The translations under genes and the position numbers were made by a program. This document shows positions 1-14,095 of a DNA stretch of 64,000 nucleotides, piece after piece. This DNA comes from Centroberyx gerrardi (lineage: Eukaryota; Chordata; Actinopteri; Beryciformes; Berycidae), in the NCBI RefSeq assembly GCF_048128805.1, contig NC_136008.1, positions 20,626,459 through 20,690,458 on the forward strand. Reading direction: 5' to 3'. Position 1 is the first letter of the stretch. Each line of letters starts with the position of its first letter. The notes beneath the pieces are model-generated. The model searched no databases and was not told where the DNA came from. It was given only the letters and a program-made list of their open reading frames with translations.

Positions 1-2657
1 GAGGCCTACCAGGAGCGGTGCCTGAAAAGAGGCAGGGGCGATCACAGAGGCCTGATCTTCTCTCAGACCATTTGAATTACTCATAGCTGAAAAGGTGTTA
101 TGACATTTTCACCAAATGATACAAAAAGAAACTTTAAGTAGGGCTTGGACAAAATCCAGACAAAAATCCAGGGTCAGGTCATGGCTGCCATGCCAGGCCA
201 AGAACGACGGTTCTTGGCAGTCTGGGAGGGTGTTGCCCTGGTGTTGTGAATGGTGATGGAGAGGTCAGACTGGGCAGGGTTTGCTAGGAAGGAACAGTAG
301 TCAGACTTGCTAGGGTTGAGACGCATGCCTTAAAATATAATCCCAGTGTTTTTGGTAAATTTGTGCCAGTGGTCTAGGTTGCCCCTCTCCTTTCCATTCC
401 TCCTGCTGCTGTCTGCACACAGTCAGCATAGTTGGAGATATCAGGGCTTGTTTTCCTGCCTTCAGAAGCCATTCGCTGCCATTCATTCTTGTACAGTATG
501 AAAAACAACTTACACAGAGCGAGAGAATCCATCACAGCAAACATGAAGACTTCATTTGGTTTTGTCAAAATTTCCGTTTTATCCTCATTTCATTGTGCCA
601 AGTTTAAGGTTTTCATATCAGCGCTGCATTACGTTCCGCTCTGCTTACTGTCAATCACCTGACACCCACAGGAAGAAATGGAAGACTCCGCCAGGAAATA
701 ATCCGTCAAAAACATGTCGCCTTACTAACTTCTGTCTTTTTATTTAGGGTGTCTTTGTTAGCCAGGACAGCAGTTGATTTCAATCTAGGTTTGATATCGT
801 ATTTTAAAAACAACAACAAACAAGTAAATGTTAAAAAAAAAGCAGAATTCCATAGTATTGCATGCATTGCAAAATATTGGGGGGAATGTAAACTAGACAT
901 AGATACCAGTAAACTCTAAATGACACAGATGTTCTCCTTTAAACTGTGTCAGAAAGAGTTGTATTTTTTGTGTCTACTGTACTAAATATATACCTACTGT
1001 ATATGGTATGGTAGTTTCGGGCTTGTAACTCAAAAAAGTAATATATTATTAATGACTCGCTAGTCATTTCAAAACTAATGTTATCTTTACTTAAGGCAGC
1101 AGTAATTTGTTATACTACACAATGCGATAATCCCAAAATTGGTGGTTGCATCCTCTCAATCGTTGATGTCCAATGTTCTTGTCATCTTTTTGTTTCATTA
1201 AATCAAAATAGTGAAAATACTTGCATCCAAAGAAAATTTGCTTTTCTGCCATTTCACATCTAAGATAGCTGACTATGAGAGGACGACTAGTTATGAGGAA
1301 CACGAATCAGGGGAGGGGGCTGGGATATCGTTTTTAGATAATTCAACTTCAATCTGATTTAGACAAAAGTAACAACTTTTGTTTTTCTTTATTATTATTA
1401 CAGAAAATGAAATAGTAACACTACTCTTTACTGAGAAAAGTAATAATATTTCTGTAATGCATTACAAGCTAAGCAAAACTGATCACTACATCCATACCTA
1501 TATTTATTGTTTCCACACTTATGGTTGCCTATACTCTTTAGTGGAATTCTCCACTGTATAGGGTTTACCTGGGCAAAGAGGTGTGACTGCTTATGCTTTG
1601 ACTTGTCAGATATGAATCATACAGATTAAATGGAAAAGGGGGTGGAGGGGGGGGAGACAGAGAGATAGAAGGAGAGTCAGTGGTTTTGTGCCTGTGGGGA
1701 CGTGGATGAAGGCTTGAAGAGTCATTACATGAAGAAGAGAGTGGCGTGTAAGTGACGGCATGTCATTTGGTCGTTGAACACGCTCTACCCTCAAATTCAC
1801 ACCGTCCCACAATCAGCTGAGCGCGCAGATGAAAGGAGCGAGACAGCGACAACTCGGGGAGAGAGAGAAAAAAATAGAGATAGAGAAAGAAAAGAAAGAG
1901 AGAAAAAAAAAAACTGCCCCAGCAAAAATTGGCGGTGGATAATTAGAGGGCAGGATCTTGTCATGCCATGCGATTACTCAATTCCTGTGATATCCCTGAG
2001 AAGCTCCAGCCGGCCAGGTCTATAATCTAAGACGCTGCCGTGGAAGAAGGGAGCAAGCAGACAGACGGATGCATCGAGAGGAGGGCTGTGAGTTCACAAT
2101 GTCATGAGTAAATCATGACCACGAGAGGATATGGGGAGGTGTTTTTCCCCACTTGCAGACGCTCACTATACATCCTGCAAGTTCATATTTACAGAAATAT
2201 TGTGACAGAAAACAGTAGAGTAGCTGTGAAACCAAATATGAGAAAGATTTGTATCCAGCTTTTAAGAAATAAAATAATTCGAACCATCCAAGTTCAAAGG
2301 TGAATACCGAAGTTACAATAAGAATCGCTGAAGGATACAAACCACAAAAAAGTATTCAGTGCATGAGTCATGTTGCCTGGGGGAGTATGGGAGTATGAAA
2401 CCTTGTTAAGAGTCCCGTAAATCTGGAACATCTAAATTACACCTTTGATTATTAATTACCCAAAAAGAAGCCATCTATTATTGAAACCACGTCATCCTGC
2501 TATTGGCGGAGCAGCCAGCCAGTGATTCAGAATGGTGAAGCACAGGAAACTACTCTGGCAAATTACACACAGGGCAGGAAGAGTGTGAAGCATGCATAGG
2601 GAAAACAACGAAAGCCCCAGTCACACAGACTGGATGGAAACAGGAGGGCTGTGCTCT
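1..2657. other. Gene-free stretch
   Basis: AT-rich DNA with only short, unrelated frames. GA-rich sequence at about 1850-1915 and a (TG)n tract starting near 2658. No gene, RNA gene or clear transposon seen. Confidence 0.6.
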
Positions 2658-2713
2658 GCGTGTGTGTGTGTGTGTGCGTGTGTGTGTGTATGTGTGTCTA
2701 TTAGTGTGTGTAT

Positions 2714-3246
2714 TAGGGTTCGACTGATATGGGTTTTTGAAGGCCGATAATGATACCAATGTTTTTGGATTGAATCTGCCGATAGCTGATGTTTTATGTC
2801 AATATTTAATATCTGCTAAGTCATTGTCATGCCAAATTGTTTTTAAATTGTCAAAAAATTATCCAAAACTCAGCATTTGTCCCAGAATTTTATTTTTGTC
2901 AGGGTGGAAAAGCCTCTGAAACAGCATTTAGACCATCATGGGACACTAAAACTCTCCACTGAAACCCAGGATAATACTACTATTACTACTATAGAATAAT
3001 AATAATAATAATAATAATAATACATTAATGCATACTTGTGTGGAATCTGACCAAAATATTGGAATCAATTCAGATTAAGGGTTTCCCATTGACAACCAAT
3101 GTAGTATTGATCAATTCTACAATAAATATATAATCAAGCAAACGGCATCATATCCATCATGTCAGAGGTGGACGACACTGACTGGCCCATATTCTATTTT
3201 TAATAAACAGCCAATATCAGCAAACCAATATATCTGTCTAGCCCTA
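2714..3246. mobile_element. hAT-like nonautonomous DNA transposon, 533 bp, with 8 bp target duplication
   Basis: The ends are imperfect inverted repeats: TAGGGTTCGACTGATAT at the left and, reversed, TAGGGCTAGACAGATAT at the right. GTGTGTAT occurs on both sides (2706-2713 and 3247-3254), an 8 bp duplication as for hAT elements, though the left flank is a TG repeat and could mimic it. There is no transposase. An (AAT)n tract lies inside at 2993-3023. Confidence 0.7.
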
Positions 3247-3456
3247 GTGTGTATATGTGTATTTTTGTGTGTGAGAGAGAGAAATCAGAGAGAGCGAGAA
3301 CAACCTACATCAAACAGCGCTGCTGCTAGTTTGCCAGTGACAGCATCTTATACACATCTGCTGGTTTGATTCAGAACGGCCCGACTTCTGTGGATCAATT
3401 AGCACTTTCTCTGAGTAGCTGCATCCGCTCCGTCTGGCTGGAGATTTATGCCTGGG

Positions 3457-3460
3457 AGAA

Positions 3461-3497
<37 letters not shown>

Positions 3498-3808
3498 GAG
3501 AGAAAGCGCTCTCTGATTTCAGCCTCTCTCTTGTTTTTTTTTTTCTTCTTTCCTCTTCCTCCTCTCAGACCAAATCCCACCTCCTCTACCTTCCTACCGC
3601 CTTCCATTTCGGCGGTGATCTATGAAAACATACAAACATGACACTGAGCCTATGATAAACACCAGGTCTGTATTTCGGGAGGAGAGGAAATCAACTCCAG
3701 TTCAGGATGTGACCGCTACCTCTGCCCAGATCAATCATACTCCAGCAGACCTGCATGTGGGGGGCAACCATATCAGTATAGGCAGGGGGGGGGGGGGGGG
3801 GGGGGGGG
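3457..3808. repeat. (GA)n at 3457-3504 and G24 at 3785-3808
   Basis: Simple repeats in gene-free DNA. The G24 homopolymer length is prone to sequencing error. Confidence 0.9.
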
Positions 3809-6800
3809 TTGGGAGGTATACACACACACACATGCACACACACAAACAAAAGCTCTGGTATACACTTCTCTGTGCGGTGCAATGCACACACAAACAGTTA
3901 ACAAGTCTCCCAGGCAGGCAGGTAAAGAATGAGCCCGCTGCAACTGGATTCCAGGGCCACGGTGCTCCGTTTACACTTTCAACTCCCCCTTCCTTATCTC
4001 CCAGATTAGCTCGATAAGAGAATTATGAAGCCAGACGGACATCTAAAGCTTCCTGGGGGGTCAACGGCGTGATGAGAGACAGCCAGGGAGGGGAGACGGC
4101 CGCCTCTGAAACGCTTAACCCACCCACAACATACACGCGCGCGCACACACACACACACGTACGCTCACACGCACAGACCCCCACCCAAGGGCCCTACTCA
4201 TTCCTTGCCCCGTCATCCCTTCTCTCCTTTATCAGAAAGAGAAGGAGAGGGAAACAAAGCGCGCGGGTGAAAGGAGGAGGGAGGTAAAGGAAGGGGGTGC
4301 ATGCAGATAGCCTTGCTTCTGTGACTTCCTTCCTGAACATTCCAGGTTTTGTGACCCTACTTCAAGGACAAAGGGCTGAAACCCGCTTCCCTCCTTCTTC
4401 TCGAAATCCAGAGGAAAGGGGGGAAAAAATGAGAGTTTCTCTCCAAGTTGCAGGATGTAAAGAACGATAAATCAGGGAGGTCAGGGAGTCACCTGCACAC
4501 AAGAGCAACTCCGCACTGTGCAGGTACAAACATCTGGGGATGAAATGTCCATGAAATGCATGAAACAGTGGAGTAAAATATCCTTGTGCTGCTTTAGTAG
4601 GTCTGTAGTCCTATTTAAAGCACTCAAATGCAGATGAGCGTTATAATATGGAAAACTACAGTAGGTTTTTTATTCAAAGATAAACAAAGTAAGAAATCAT
4701 TGTCTCTAAGAGGACAAACAAATCAAACTGTAACCTATACTGACATAGGTAAAACCATAACAAATAACAAATCCTGGATGAAAGATGAATATCTACATGG
4801 CAGTATTTAAAGTTTGTAAAACATGTACTGGGTACATTGGGAGTCAAATCAAGCAGGTGACCGTTAGTTAGAGCAGAATAATAACAGTACATCTACTGAC
4901 CATCTAAATCACTTCTGCAAGATGTTTTAGACACTCAAAAAAGTATGGCCGACAGCGACATGGTCATCCTCCTGGTCATGAAATCGCATGTCAGTGAAAA
5001 GGTTGGCATTTTCCCGACCACAGCGCTCTCAAACCCAGCAGAGAGCCACATCTCATCCATGGTTTTCTCCTGGCAGTAGGGAGCCGGTGCCCTCGCCCAT
5101 CACCCCTCCCTCCCCTGGGCACGCTCGTACACCGTGCCAGAACCCGAGAGTTTTAAAGAGCCTCCGAAGGAACAAATACGTCATGCGAATCGCTACCACC
5201 GCAACGTGCGCTGCTACCCCACCCTAAACCCCAACCCCAGCCCTCTCCCCCCGTTTCCCCCCAACTCAAAAACCAGCGAGTCTCGGGCGTCCGTCCATCC
5301 CGTGATTCATCCTCCAGCTCTGTCATCTGTGACTGGTGACGCGCCCTGTTGCCCGGGGCATAATTAAACCTCTTTCAGAGATTGCAGCTGTATCAACACC
5401 TCCGGTTTCTGGTCTCCCGCTCTTCACCGAGTCGCCGGTGTCATCTTCGTCCGTCGACCGGGCACAAAGGTGCGCGAGTGCCCCCCTCGACCCCTAATCT
5501 CCAACCCTCGTACCTCCACCCCTGGCCCGGACCAGCCACCCGCCCATGCCATGCTAATTTAATCCAACAACACTTCCTATAGCAGCCTGTTAATGTCAGA
5601 GTGGATTTCCTCTGCGTTCTCGGTGACCCAGAAAAGAGCACCACCCTGCCACTTCGCCAGGAACCTTCCTTGGTTTAGTGTTTCCCAACAAACGGCAAAT
5701 ATGCTTCAAAACCAATAAACCTACCCCTGATATTTATTAGGCTGTTATTCAAGTATTCCCTCCCTACTCAGCCAAATGCCGACACACACACGCATGCACG
5801 CGCCTCGCAATTGTATGCACACGCACTCACACACACACGCCGGCAGCCGCGCACTTTTTCCCATACGCAAACACCTTTCATCGGCCACAGAAATATTAGT
5901 AATTCTAATGAGGGCCAGAAGATTAAAGAGTAGCATTGTCTTGGGTGTTACAGTACACGGCTAGCCTTACTATGAGGAGCAGAGGTCAAGCAGAGGAACA
6001 CGGAGGGAGGAAATTGAGAACACGGCTTGATTAAAGGCCTCTGGAACATCTAACCTTTGACTGAGCAGAGACTCACGAGCGCCCCGACTGCATATGCTGC
6101 CTGGCCCGGGTCATTTATGTGTATTAGGGTACACTAGGGAACGGGACCTCCAATATGACCTGGAAAGAAAAGAGGAGGTGGGGATGGGGAGGATATTCAG
6201 GGGCTCCGTCTCACATCCCTTGCCCAGACATCTGGGGACAAACCGGTAAAGGCAGCAGCCAGCTTGGCAGCGGCGGTTATTGTTTGGCTCATGCAACTCT
6301 GCAGAATGACATTGGCACGTAGGGAACGTACCGATCCGGTTTTGTATGGAAAGAGCAGGCACACGGTGAACATTGCCTTCGCTCCTTCCCTTCCCGTTGG
6401 TGTTTTCCTCACCAATTTGATTATTTAGTTTCTGTGGTATGCAGTTTCTGATGCGCGGTACCTGAACATGGTATTTGTCCCGAAAGCATACGAAAGATTA
6501 TGAATTCTGAAGAAGAGTGGAGACTTCCATGAGCAAAATAACATGAAAGTGAATCAGAATATCATTTTGACCCCAAAAAAAGTTCTAATCAGCACCATCA
6601 GACTCACGCATTACAATTCAATCTCTCTTTCAGCTGACCAAGGTGTAAAAACAAGCAGGTTGCACACCAAAAACAACTTTATTGCGACACATCTCCACCT
6701 CTTCCTCTCATTCAGTCAAGAGACTGTTTCCTTGTGTCCCCTGACCCCCACCCAACAGTTGCTTATCAATCCTCCCTCAGCTCCGTCATCAATCTCTCAG

Positions 6801-7436
6801 TGAAAATTCCTCGTTTCTACCCGGCGGCAGTTGTTTCCTCGGCTGCCAGTGTGTTTGCTAAGACCCTGCGACAGCTCCCCCTTTCCTGCCGGGTTGGTCG
6901 GAGGCTAATAAAACTGTCCTGGTCAGTCATAAGACACCCTGAGAGAGAGAAAGAGAGGGGCGTGGGGGGCGTGGGGGGGGGGGGGGGGGGGGGGGTCCAG
7001 GGTCAAGGCTCAGAACAGGCCCAGTCGGACCTGACTGGCTCAGCCGAGGGGAGGGTCTCGCTGCGGACCTCCAAACCTGGAGGATGATAAATGGCATTTA
7101 AAGGAGACAGTAAAACACAACTATTGCATAAAGTCATCAGTTAAAGTTAATTACAAAATATATGGGGGTTTGATTGAATGGGTCCCCGGGGAGTGATCAG
7201 GGAGAGAAGCCGCAGGCTAGCCGTAGACAGTCGTCCGATGAGCGGTGGTGACTCACACACATTCCCTGGACTGAGACCTGGACTGTGTAAAGGGCTTCAG
7301 TGAGTGGGGATGATTCATTCTGGGCTGCCATGAAAGCAAAACCTACGAGCCAATGTTGGTCACTAACCTAGTAGAGTCTTGATGAGCAATCTGGAGATAT
7401 TCCTGCAATGCAGTCAAGGGCATTTTTTCTGAATAT
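3809..7436. other. Gene-free stretch, partly CpG/C-rich
   Basis: Contains (CA)-rich tracts near 3822-3850, 4137-4160 and 5780-5840, and a C-rich moderately CpG-rich block at about 5040-5560. No supported coding exon. Confidence 0.55.
6973..6995. repeat. G23 homopolymer
   Basis: Uninterrupted run of G after a G-rich stretch. Length uncertain in any assembly. Confidence 0.9.
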
Positions 7437-7690
7437 TTAAAGCTGCGCTAGGCAAGATTTTTATGTAAAAATACATGTCTCATCAGTCTAAATCACAAAA
7501 TGGGGCTGCAACAGAGAAGAATGTCTCGTAGATTTGCTGTATTTGCTCAAATTTTTACTTCTATTTGGATGTCAGGTATGGTCACTGGCAGGAACGCGCT
7601 CCGTCCTGAGAAATCTGGTCTCACAAACGATGGCTGAACTTTTTCACCAGTTCCACCCGCGCCACACACTAAGAAGAAATTTATGTGGGA
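7437..7690 (+). mobile_element. TTAA-flanked MITE, left part (family with 14487 and 50692 copies)
   Basis: Starts TTAAAGCTGCGCTAGGCAAG and continues through TACATGTCTCATCAGTCTAAA, a TGGGGCTGCAAC block and GTAGATTTGC. All of these are shared with the reversed copy at 50692-50963. No right end is seen, so it is truncated. Confidence 0.65.
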
Positions 7691-7903
7691 GGATTTTGCA
7701 GTTTACAGACACGATTTCTGGGTATTGAAGTCCGCAACATAACGTATTGAAGTCCTCACAAGCATCTTTTGATCAGCAGGCCCAGCAGGAATCAGGGGAA
7801 ATGAAAGATTATCTGTTGTAAGTGAGAATAGATCATGAAAACATGGTAACGATGGCATGGAAGTTTGTGTGAATGCCTTTGTGTAAGTGCATGCTTCCGC
7901 GCA

Positions 7904-7951
<48 letters not shown>
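7904..7951. repeat. (TG)n microsatellite
   Basis: Nearly pure TG repeat of about 48 bp with one TTT interruption. Confidence 0.95.
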
Positions 7952-7952
<1 letters not shown>

Positions 7953-8711
7953 AGTGTGTGTTTAGGGGGATCTGCTATGTTTCAGACAGCGGGCTTTGTT
8001 ACTGCTTCTGAGTGTTGGGGTGCAGCCGTGTGTGCAATCAGGCTGCGTTTCTTTCTAATTCTCAATAAGTCTGTTTTTTGGCCTCTTGTAACTCAGCAGC
8101 AACTCACAGACACAATCACACATTCTTAAACGCACACACAGAGATACAGAGAAACACGCACAGAACAACTTTTGTACTACTTTCCAAACCAAATGATTTA
8201 AGCCGGATCCACATTCAACCAGCGGGCGCCATGTGTTTCTCATGTTGGCCCGACGGTCCCTTTTCATGAGATCTTCATGTTTTATTTCAGAGTAAAAGGC
8301 ACAGAAAGTATAATCTCTGTGTATCATGTTATAATGTGCAAATCACGCCGAGGGAAAATGTTAGAAAAGAAAAGAGGGGGGAAAAAAGGGGGGTGGGGGT
8401 GTATAAATCTTCCCGGGGTTTTTGCAGGGAAGGAAACTCTTATGCTGAAGAACAAGAAGCACATGTAGCGAGCAAGCTACCAGGAAATTGGTATAGTCTT
8501 GTATGATTTTATAGGGATCTTGGGCATGCCCTTCACATTAATTAGGATGTGGAGTGCGGAGGTATTTTTTACAGGAAACTAAGTATGGAACCCCTGCTGT
8601 CTGCCTCAGGGCTCAAACTCCTGAGTCAAAAACCTAGAGGACTCTGTAACCAAAGTAAAGCAGGATAATGCAGGTCATATGCACACAAACACACTGACAC
8701 ACATGAGCATG

Positions 8712-8739
<28 letters not shown>
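8712..8739. repeat. (CA)n microsatellite
   Basis: Pure CA run of 28 bp. Confidence 0.95.
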
Positions 8740-8742
<3 letters not shown>

Positions 8743-9052
8743 GCACGCATACTGTATACACACGCATACTCAAGCCCACATTCTTCGTTGAGGACAAACG
8801 AATGAGAGAATGAGCTTTAGGAAGGTTTAGCGGCCAGTGCAGGTACATTTTTTAAGACTTTATAACGTGGAGTTTCTAGTTAATCTCATTTGCGGAATCA
8901 CCACACACGTTGTTTGTTTTGTTTTCCGCGTTGTGGTGATGTTGTTAGGGAAATGTTTGCTAATGACAGTCTGTGCTACCCCTCTGTGGGCAGATAAAGA
9001 GTAAGTTTGTGGTAGAAAATATCCTCAAATTGGTTTATTCCGATTCTAAATC

Positions 9053-9182
9053 AGTGTGTGTGTGTGTGTGTGTGTGTGCAAGTGTGTGTATGTGTGGGTA
9101 AGGGTGCTGGTTTTTAATGCTTAAATTCGTACCCCAGATCCGCATTCCGGCTCTGGTCCCCCTCTCTCTTCTCTTAGCCCTT

Positions 9183-9224
<42 letters not shown>

Positions 9225-9420
9225 GACTGCCCATTTGCACACTCCTCTCCTCTCTGCCCACCCAGGTAGTTCTTCAAAAGTACACAGTGGTAACTTCATC
9301 CTCTGTCTACTCAAATATGGCACTGCTGAAATGCCTGCGTTCAATCGCAACCTAAACGGAGACCAAAGGGAACTCAGAAAACATGCCAGCGTACCTCTAA
9401 TTTGACATCTCATTCTTGCA

Positions 9421-9449
<29 letters not shown>
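9053..9449. repeat. Three (TG)n tracts: 9053-9078, 9184-9223, 9419-9449
   Basis: Three separate TG microsatellites within 400 bp, with non-repetitive DNA between. The open frames across them are repeat artefacts. Confidence 0.95.
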
Positions 9450-9451
<2 letters not shown>

Positions 9452-9872
9452 ACATGCTCGCGTATGCGCCGTACATGCCGATGTGTATTTCTGCATGTAG
9501 ACCAGTGGCTGCGGGAGTGGAGGGGGTCTTGTTTGACGACAAAGCGCAGATAAAATCCCGCTGTTCCTCCCATAAATACTTTTTTTTTTCCGGCCCTTTT
9601 TTTTGCACTCCCACGCAGAAGAACCCGAAGGTAGATCCGCAAAACGGCGAGGAGGAAGAGCCGCCGGAGTGTGTAGCACAGTGTCAGGACAAGCTGTGTC
9701 TAAACGTCTCGATGTATGTTTACACAATCTAATGCACAAGTTCAAAGGTGAAGGGGAAAAGGGCTTTTAATGTTTCCGGGTTTATTTATTCAGCCTAGTG
9801 TCTGGCTAAGAACTCACTCCCCCACCGCCCCTCCACCCCCCCCCCACACACACACACACCCCTCCACCCCAA

Positions 9873-9896
9873 CCCCCCCCCCCCCCCCCCCCCCCC
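9873..9896. repeat. C24 homopolymer beside a (CA)n/C-rich tract
   Basis: C-rich from about 9825, with a pure C24 run at 9873-9896. Confidence 0.9.
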
Positions 9897-12516
9897 ACCG
9901 CCTTCACTTCGGGCCCTCCTGGAGGGGTTCCCACCTCGAATGACATCGCAGAGCCCCCGATCCGATTGGTGAAGAGCACAATGCGGTCTGTGTGAGGAGG
10001 AAAAAAGGGCCGTAACTTCTATCCACATGTTTTCCAAGGCACGTTAAGTACACACGGTAGTATATAAGGGCAATAAATCACCAAACAGCTCCACCACAAC
10101 AGTCCCACTCATATCTGAGGGGGGAGAGGGGGAGCGGGGAGGGGAGGGGGGCGACCTCTGTTATCGATTTCAAATAGCTCGTGTAATTTTCTTTACAAGC
10201 GAAGGTCACGGCGGGTATAATGATAAGTTGCTTCGTTCTGAAAAGAGAAGTGAAATCTGAATTATGTGTGGAAACTTGAGCGCATGAGTGCATCTGTATC
10301 ACATATGTAAAAATGAAAAAAACAACAACAACTTTGAGCTAAATATATGTTGCTCTTGTTCTGGGCAGATGTTCAAAGTAGCATCCATGGTGCACGCGCA
10401 CGCACACACACACACACATACTATAAAAATTGCTTTAGGTAAGTAAATACAGTATGCCAAGCCTTAACTGTTGTTCCTGTGAGCGCAGTCAATCATAAAC
10501 AGTTGAGACATTTTATTTGGCCAGCTAGCTGTTAGTGGATAGTGTTGGCGGTCTGGCCAGAGAGTTGTAAAATTGACATGTCTGTAAATTCATGCATTTA
10601 TTGACACAAATTAATAGATGCGATGCCTTTCTTCGCTATTTCATTCTACATATTTCTCTACATTCTCAACCACTTGGACAGATTTTGGACAAGACTCCCA
10701 GTCTAAGAGATGTGCTATTTTAAAGAGGCAAGTTTCAAAATCTTCTACTAGAATGTTGCAGCCAGACTAAACAGAAAACAGAAAAGTTTACTGTGCACAG
10801 ATGCACTCGAGTTCAGTTTGAGTCCAGGAATTCAAGCCAAATAGTCATGGCTGACTGTATATTATTGCTATCAAGGGCCTCTCTTCTTCAGACAAGGACA
10901 AACCATTACATTATGCAGTGGAGGGAATGTTTTAGAGGGGACAGCTAATGCTCATTACTTCTTGCAGTTTACTGGCTACCATCACCTCACTACCTGAGAA
11001 GTGAAAATAACATTACAGTCATAACAAATTCCCACCATGTGCATCTATGAGGAGGACTAAAGTTGACAGATCTCATATACAAGACCCAATCCAATCCAAG
11101 ACCAGACACAGCAACTCCGTCTCCAAAGACATTTTCACATGTAGAGCAGTGACTCTGAACGCTGGAGCGGTTTCCCCCTTAGTTTGGTTCACTAAGCCGT
11201 ATGAGAACACAGCAATCGGACCGAAACCTCGTTGAGAGGCTGGTTTCTCACTACGTTTCCAAACCAACCTGTGTTTGGAGGGAGAAAGCGCTCCGACCGT
11301 GATCCCGCCAAACTACAGGAAGCACTGTGCATTATGGGCTAAACGCGGCGTGAATTATGGGTTAAGGATGAGTTTCACCCCAGAATAAAGTCCTTTCACG
11401 CACCAAATTTCTGACCGGCGAAGGAAATGGCTGCTCCCACGTGGCTTTTGTTGATGAATAATATTTTGCTTGTGTAAATGCTGCAAAAGCACCAACTCAT
11501 CCCCTGATTCGGGCGAAAGCAAACAGACTGTAGCTTTGAAATCTCATTTTCTCACGTCCCCCCCCCCCCCTAGTCTTCCCCTCCTCCTGCCCATGTTAAC
11601 GAGATGTGCCAGTCACAGGACACCCTGCTGGCTGCGCAGAGCATCGCCTCAGAGGGACAGATGAGGAGTAGCCTGTGCCGATCAGCCTGGCTGGAATTCA
11701 GGAATGCCCTCCTTCTCCACCTCCTCATCCTCCTCCTCCGCCTCCCTGCCTAATAGCTCATACCAAACTCACCAGGAGATCTGTGACCGCACCATCCTCA
11801 GAGCATGAGAAGACTGCCACCACCTTCCCCAGAGGTGGAGCGCTATGAGTGCAAATGTTTTGCATCTGTGCGCTCTCTATCTGTGCATGCCACACTGCCA
11901 TTTCTGCATAAGCTGAATGTAATGGGCTATTTGGTATTCTCCAAGGTTAAAGTTTAATGTAGTACTTTGAGGTTTTCGCCTTGCAAACAGGAAAAGACAA
12001 GCAACATTAGCAGCTGCATTGTTCTTTCTCTTTCAAACATGTCTGTCATGTAGAGTTCATTCATATTCATTCATATTTCATAGAGAAACTATTGATTATG
12101 CCCAGTAGGGAAGCCATGCAGCATCTTGTGCCCATTTGTTAACTGGTGTAATTTAAAAGCAGTAAATAGCGCAATGATATGAAACTATTCATTATTGCTT
12201 GTTATGAGGTTTTATTAAAAACAGTGAAAAGATGTTTCACTACTGTTCTGGTATTTTTATGATTTTATTTTTATGAGAACTTTATTTTTCCCTCTTTCCG
12301 TTTTGCTTCTTGCTTCAGTTTACATCCTCTTTACTGCCTCCTTTCTGGAGTTCAGCTGGAAATGCTCTGTTTCTCTCCGCAAGAATTTTATTACTCTCTT
12401 ACAGAGTGTTGAGACACAAAACACTTAACCAGTGCTGGAAGAGATGGCAGGACGGGACTGACAAACAGGAACACAAAGCCTTGGAGGAATGAGGGGGAGA
12501 GAGACAGCAAGGGAGA

Positions 12517-12520
<4 letters not shown>

Positions 12521-12557
<37 letters not shown>
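12521..12557. repeat. (GA)n microsatellite
   Basis: GA repeat following GA-rich DNA from 12490. Confidence 0.95.
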
Positions 12558-12561
<4 letters not shown>

Positions 12562-13914
12562 CTTGTGTACGGCCAACACATGTGAATGTGATGACCAAGC
12601 ACAGTTGAATATTTCTTCTTCTATTTTTTTTTATTTAAAGTCATTGCACAATATTACAGGAAGTATACATGGCCTCTAAAGGACCTACATGGTGTTAAAT
12701 GTACCTGTTCTGCCCGATTCTGTGTTTTGCTCCAATACAGTTGTGACGAGTTACATCTCACATGGCTAATGCTTTGCAGCGCCTCTGCAGCATCTGTTCA
12801 GTGTCTGTCTGAGGGTGGATGTGCATTTTTAGGGCCAGTAAGTGGAGAAGCGACAGCGGTGGATGGGATAGTTTGCCCCAAATTAATCAGATTCAGTGCA
12901 ATAACCCTGCAATCCTAGAAGTCTGAAGAGAAGCTCAAGATCTTAATTCAGACTTGCATTTCAAACCCCTCTGAAGTAGACAAAGAGGTAATTTGCGAAG
13001 GCATCTGGATCCTGTGGCAAAGCCGGCGAGGCAGTGGAGTGCGTTCCCATCCCAGCCCTCTTCTAACCCCCCACCCCCCCCCCTGCTCCCCCAGCCCCCT
13101 TCCCCTCCAACCGCCACCCTAGTCTGTTTATCATAGGATCTCCAACACACGATCAAACATGAAAGGATGAGTGCTCGCAAGAGCCTTTTTAGATTTTGTG
13201 GAAATGTGACATCTCTGGAAACATTTAGCCTGTCATAGCTGCTGCTGCTCTTCAAAGAGCTCGGAGAGGAATAGATTAATGCTGCTTCTGTAACAAACCT
13301 TCTTCCTGTCTGTCCTCCCCTCCTACTAAACAGACCGGCTCCCTATATCTACTGTAACCATACAGAGAGATTAGAGACTCTATAGTAATAAGGCAGCAAA
13401 TCATTTTAAGATGGCATGTGTGCATGCATCAGCATTGTGTTGGCCGTGGTTTCAAACTGATAAGGCATTTGTGCTTAATTTCTGTCACGTGTTGGCCTCT
13501 ATATTCCAATATGTAATGTAGATCTAAACTAATCTAAAGGTCTTAATTTGATTTTTGCCATCTAAATATGAACAGCATGTGAACACATACAACAAATTAA
13601 GTTGTTTTCATATAGACAGTCTATGCCAAGTGTCACACAGTGTTTCCTTTTCCTAGTTTAGAACAGTGTTTTATAGACCAATAGGTGTGTGTAGTATGTT
13701 TTCTGCATCATTATAGGTGAATGTGAATACATATAAATGCAGTAAAGTATCTCTGACAAAGTGGGTACAAACTGGGTGACAAAGTTACACAAAAGTTTCT
13801 GCTCAGTTTAGCCTTTAACTAGATCCATTCCATGCCAGTCTATTGGAGAAAAAAGTGATTTTGCTCACATGCCAGCTACACTAATTGGTGCAAAGTCTGA
13901 GTTAGACCCTGTGT

Positions 13915-14095
13915 CTGCAAAACACCCATCCTGCTGAAGTGTCCTTGAGCAAGACGCTGAATCCCCACCAGCTCCAGTGTTGTTGTTCTGCAGCTGAGCC
14001 TGACCTGTGACCTCCCTGTGGAGACAGGGAAGAACAAAGAGAATTTCCCTACAGGGATTAATAGAGTGTCACATTATTATTATGTTGACATTTCC
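13915..14095 (+). repeat. Non-LTR retroelement/SINE-like tail
   Basis: CTGCTGAAGTGTCCTTGAGC, AAGACGCTGAATCCCCA and GAATTTCCCTACAGGGATTA followed by ATTATTATTAT resemble a common fish LINE/SINE 3' end ending in a short tandem tail. The family name is not certain. Confidence 0.5.

Noticed and set aside
2714-2740. GGGTTCGACT resembling a tRNA T-arm
   Set aside because: No acceptor stem, D-arm or anticodon arm around it; it is the end of the hAT-like element.
3785-3808. Poly-G runs (also 6973-6995) as possible G-quadruplex regulators
   Set aside because: Single homopolymers of uncertain length in gene-free DNA; no supporting context.
9035-9745. Overlapping minus-strand frames rich in His-Thr
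   Set aside because: Made of the three (TG)n microsatellites read in several frames; no conserved residues.
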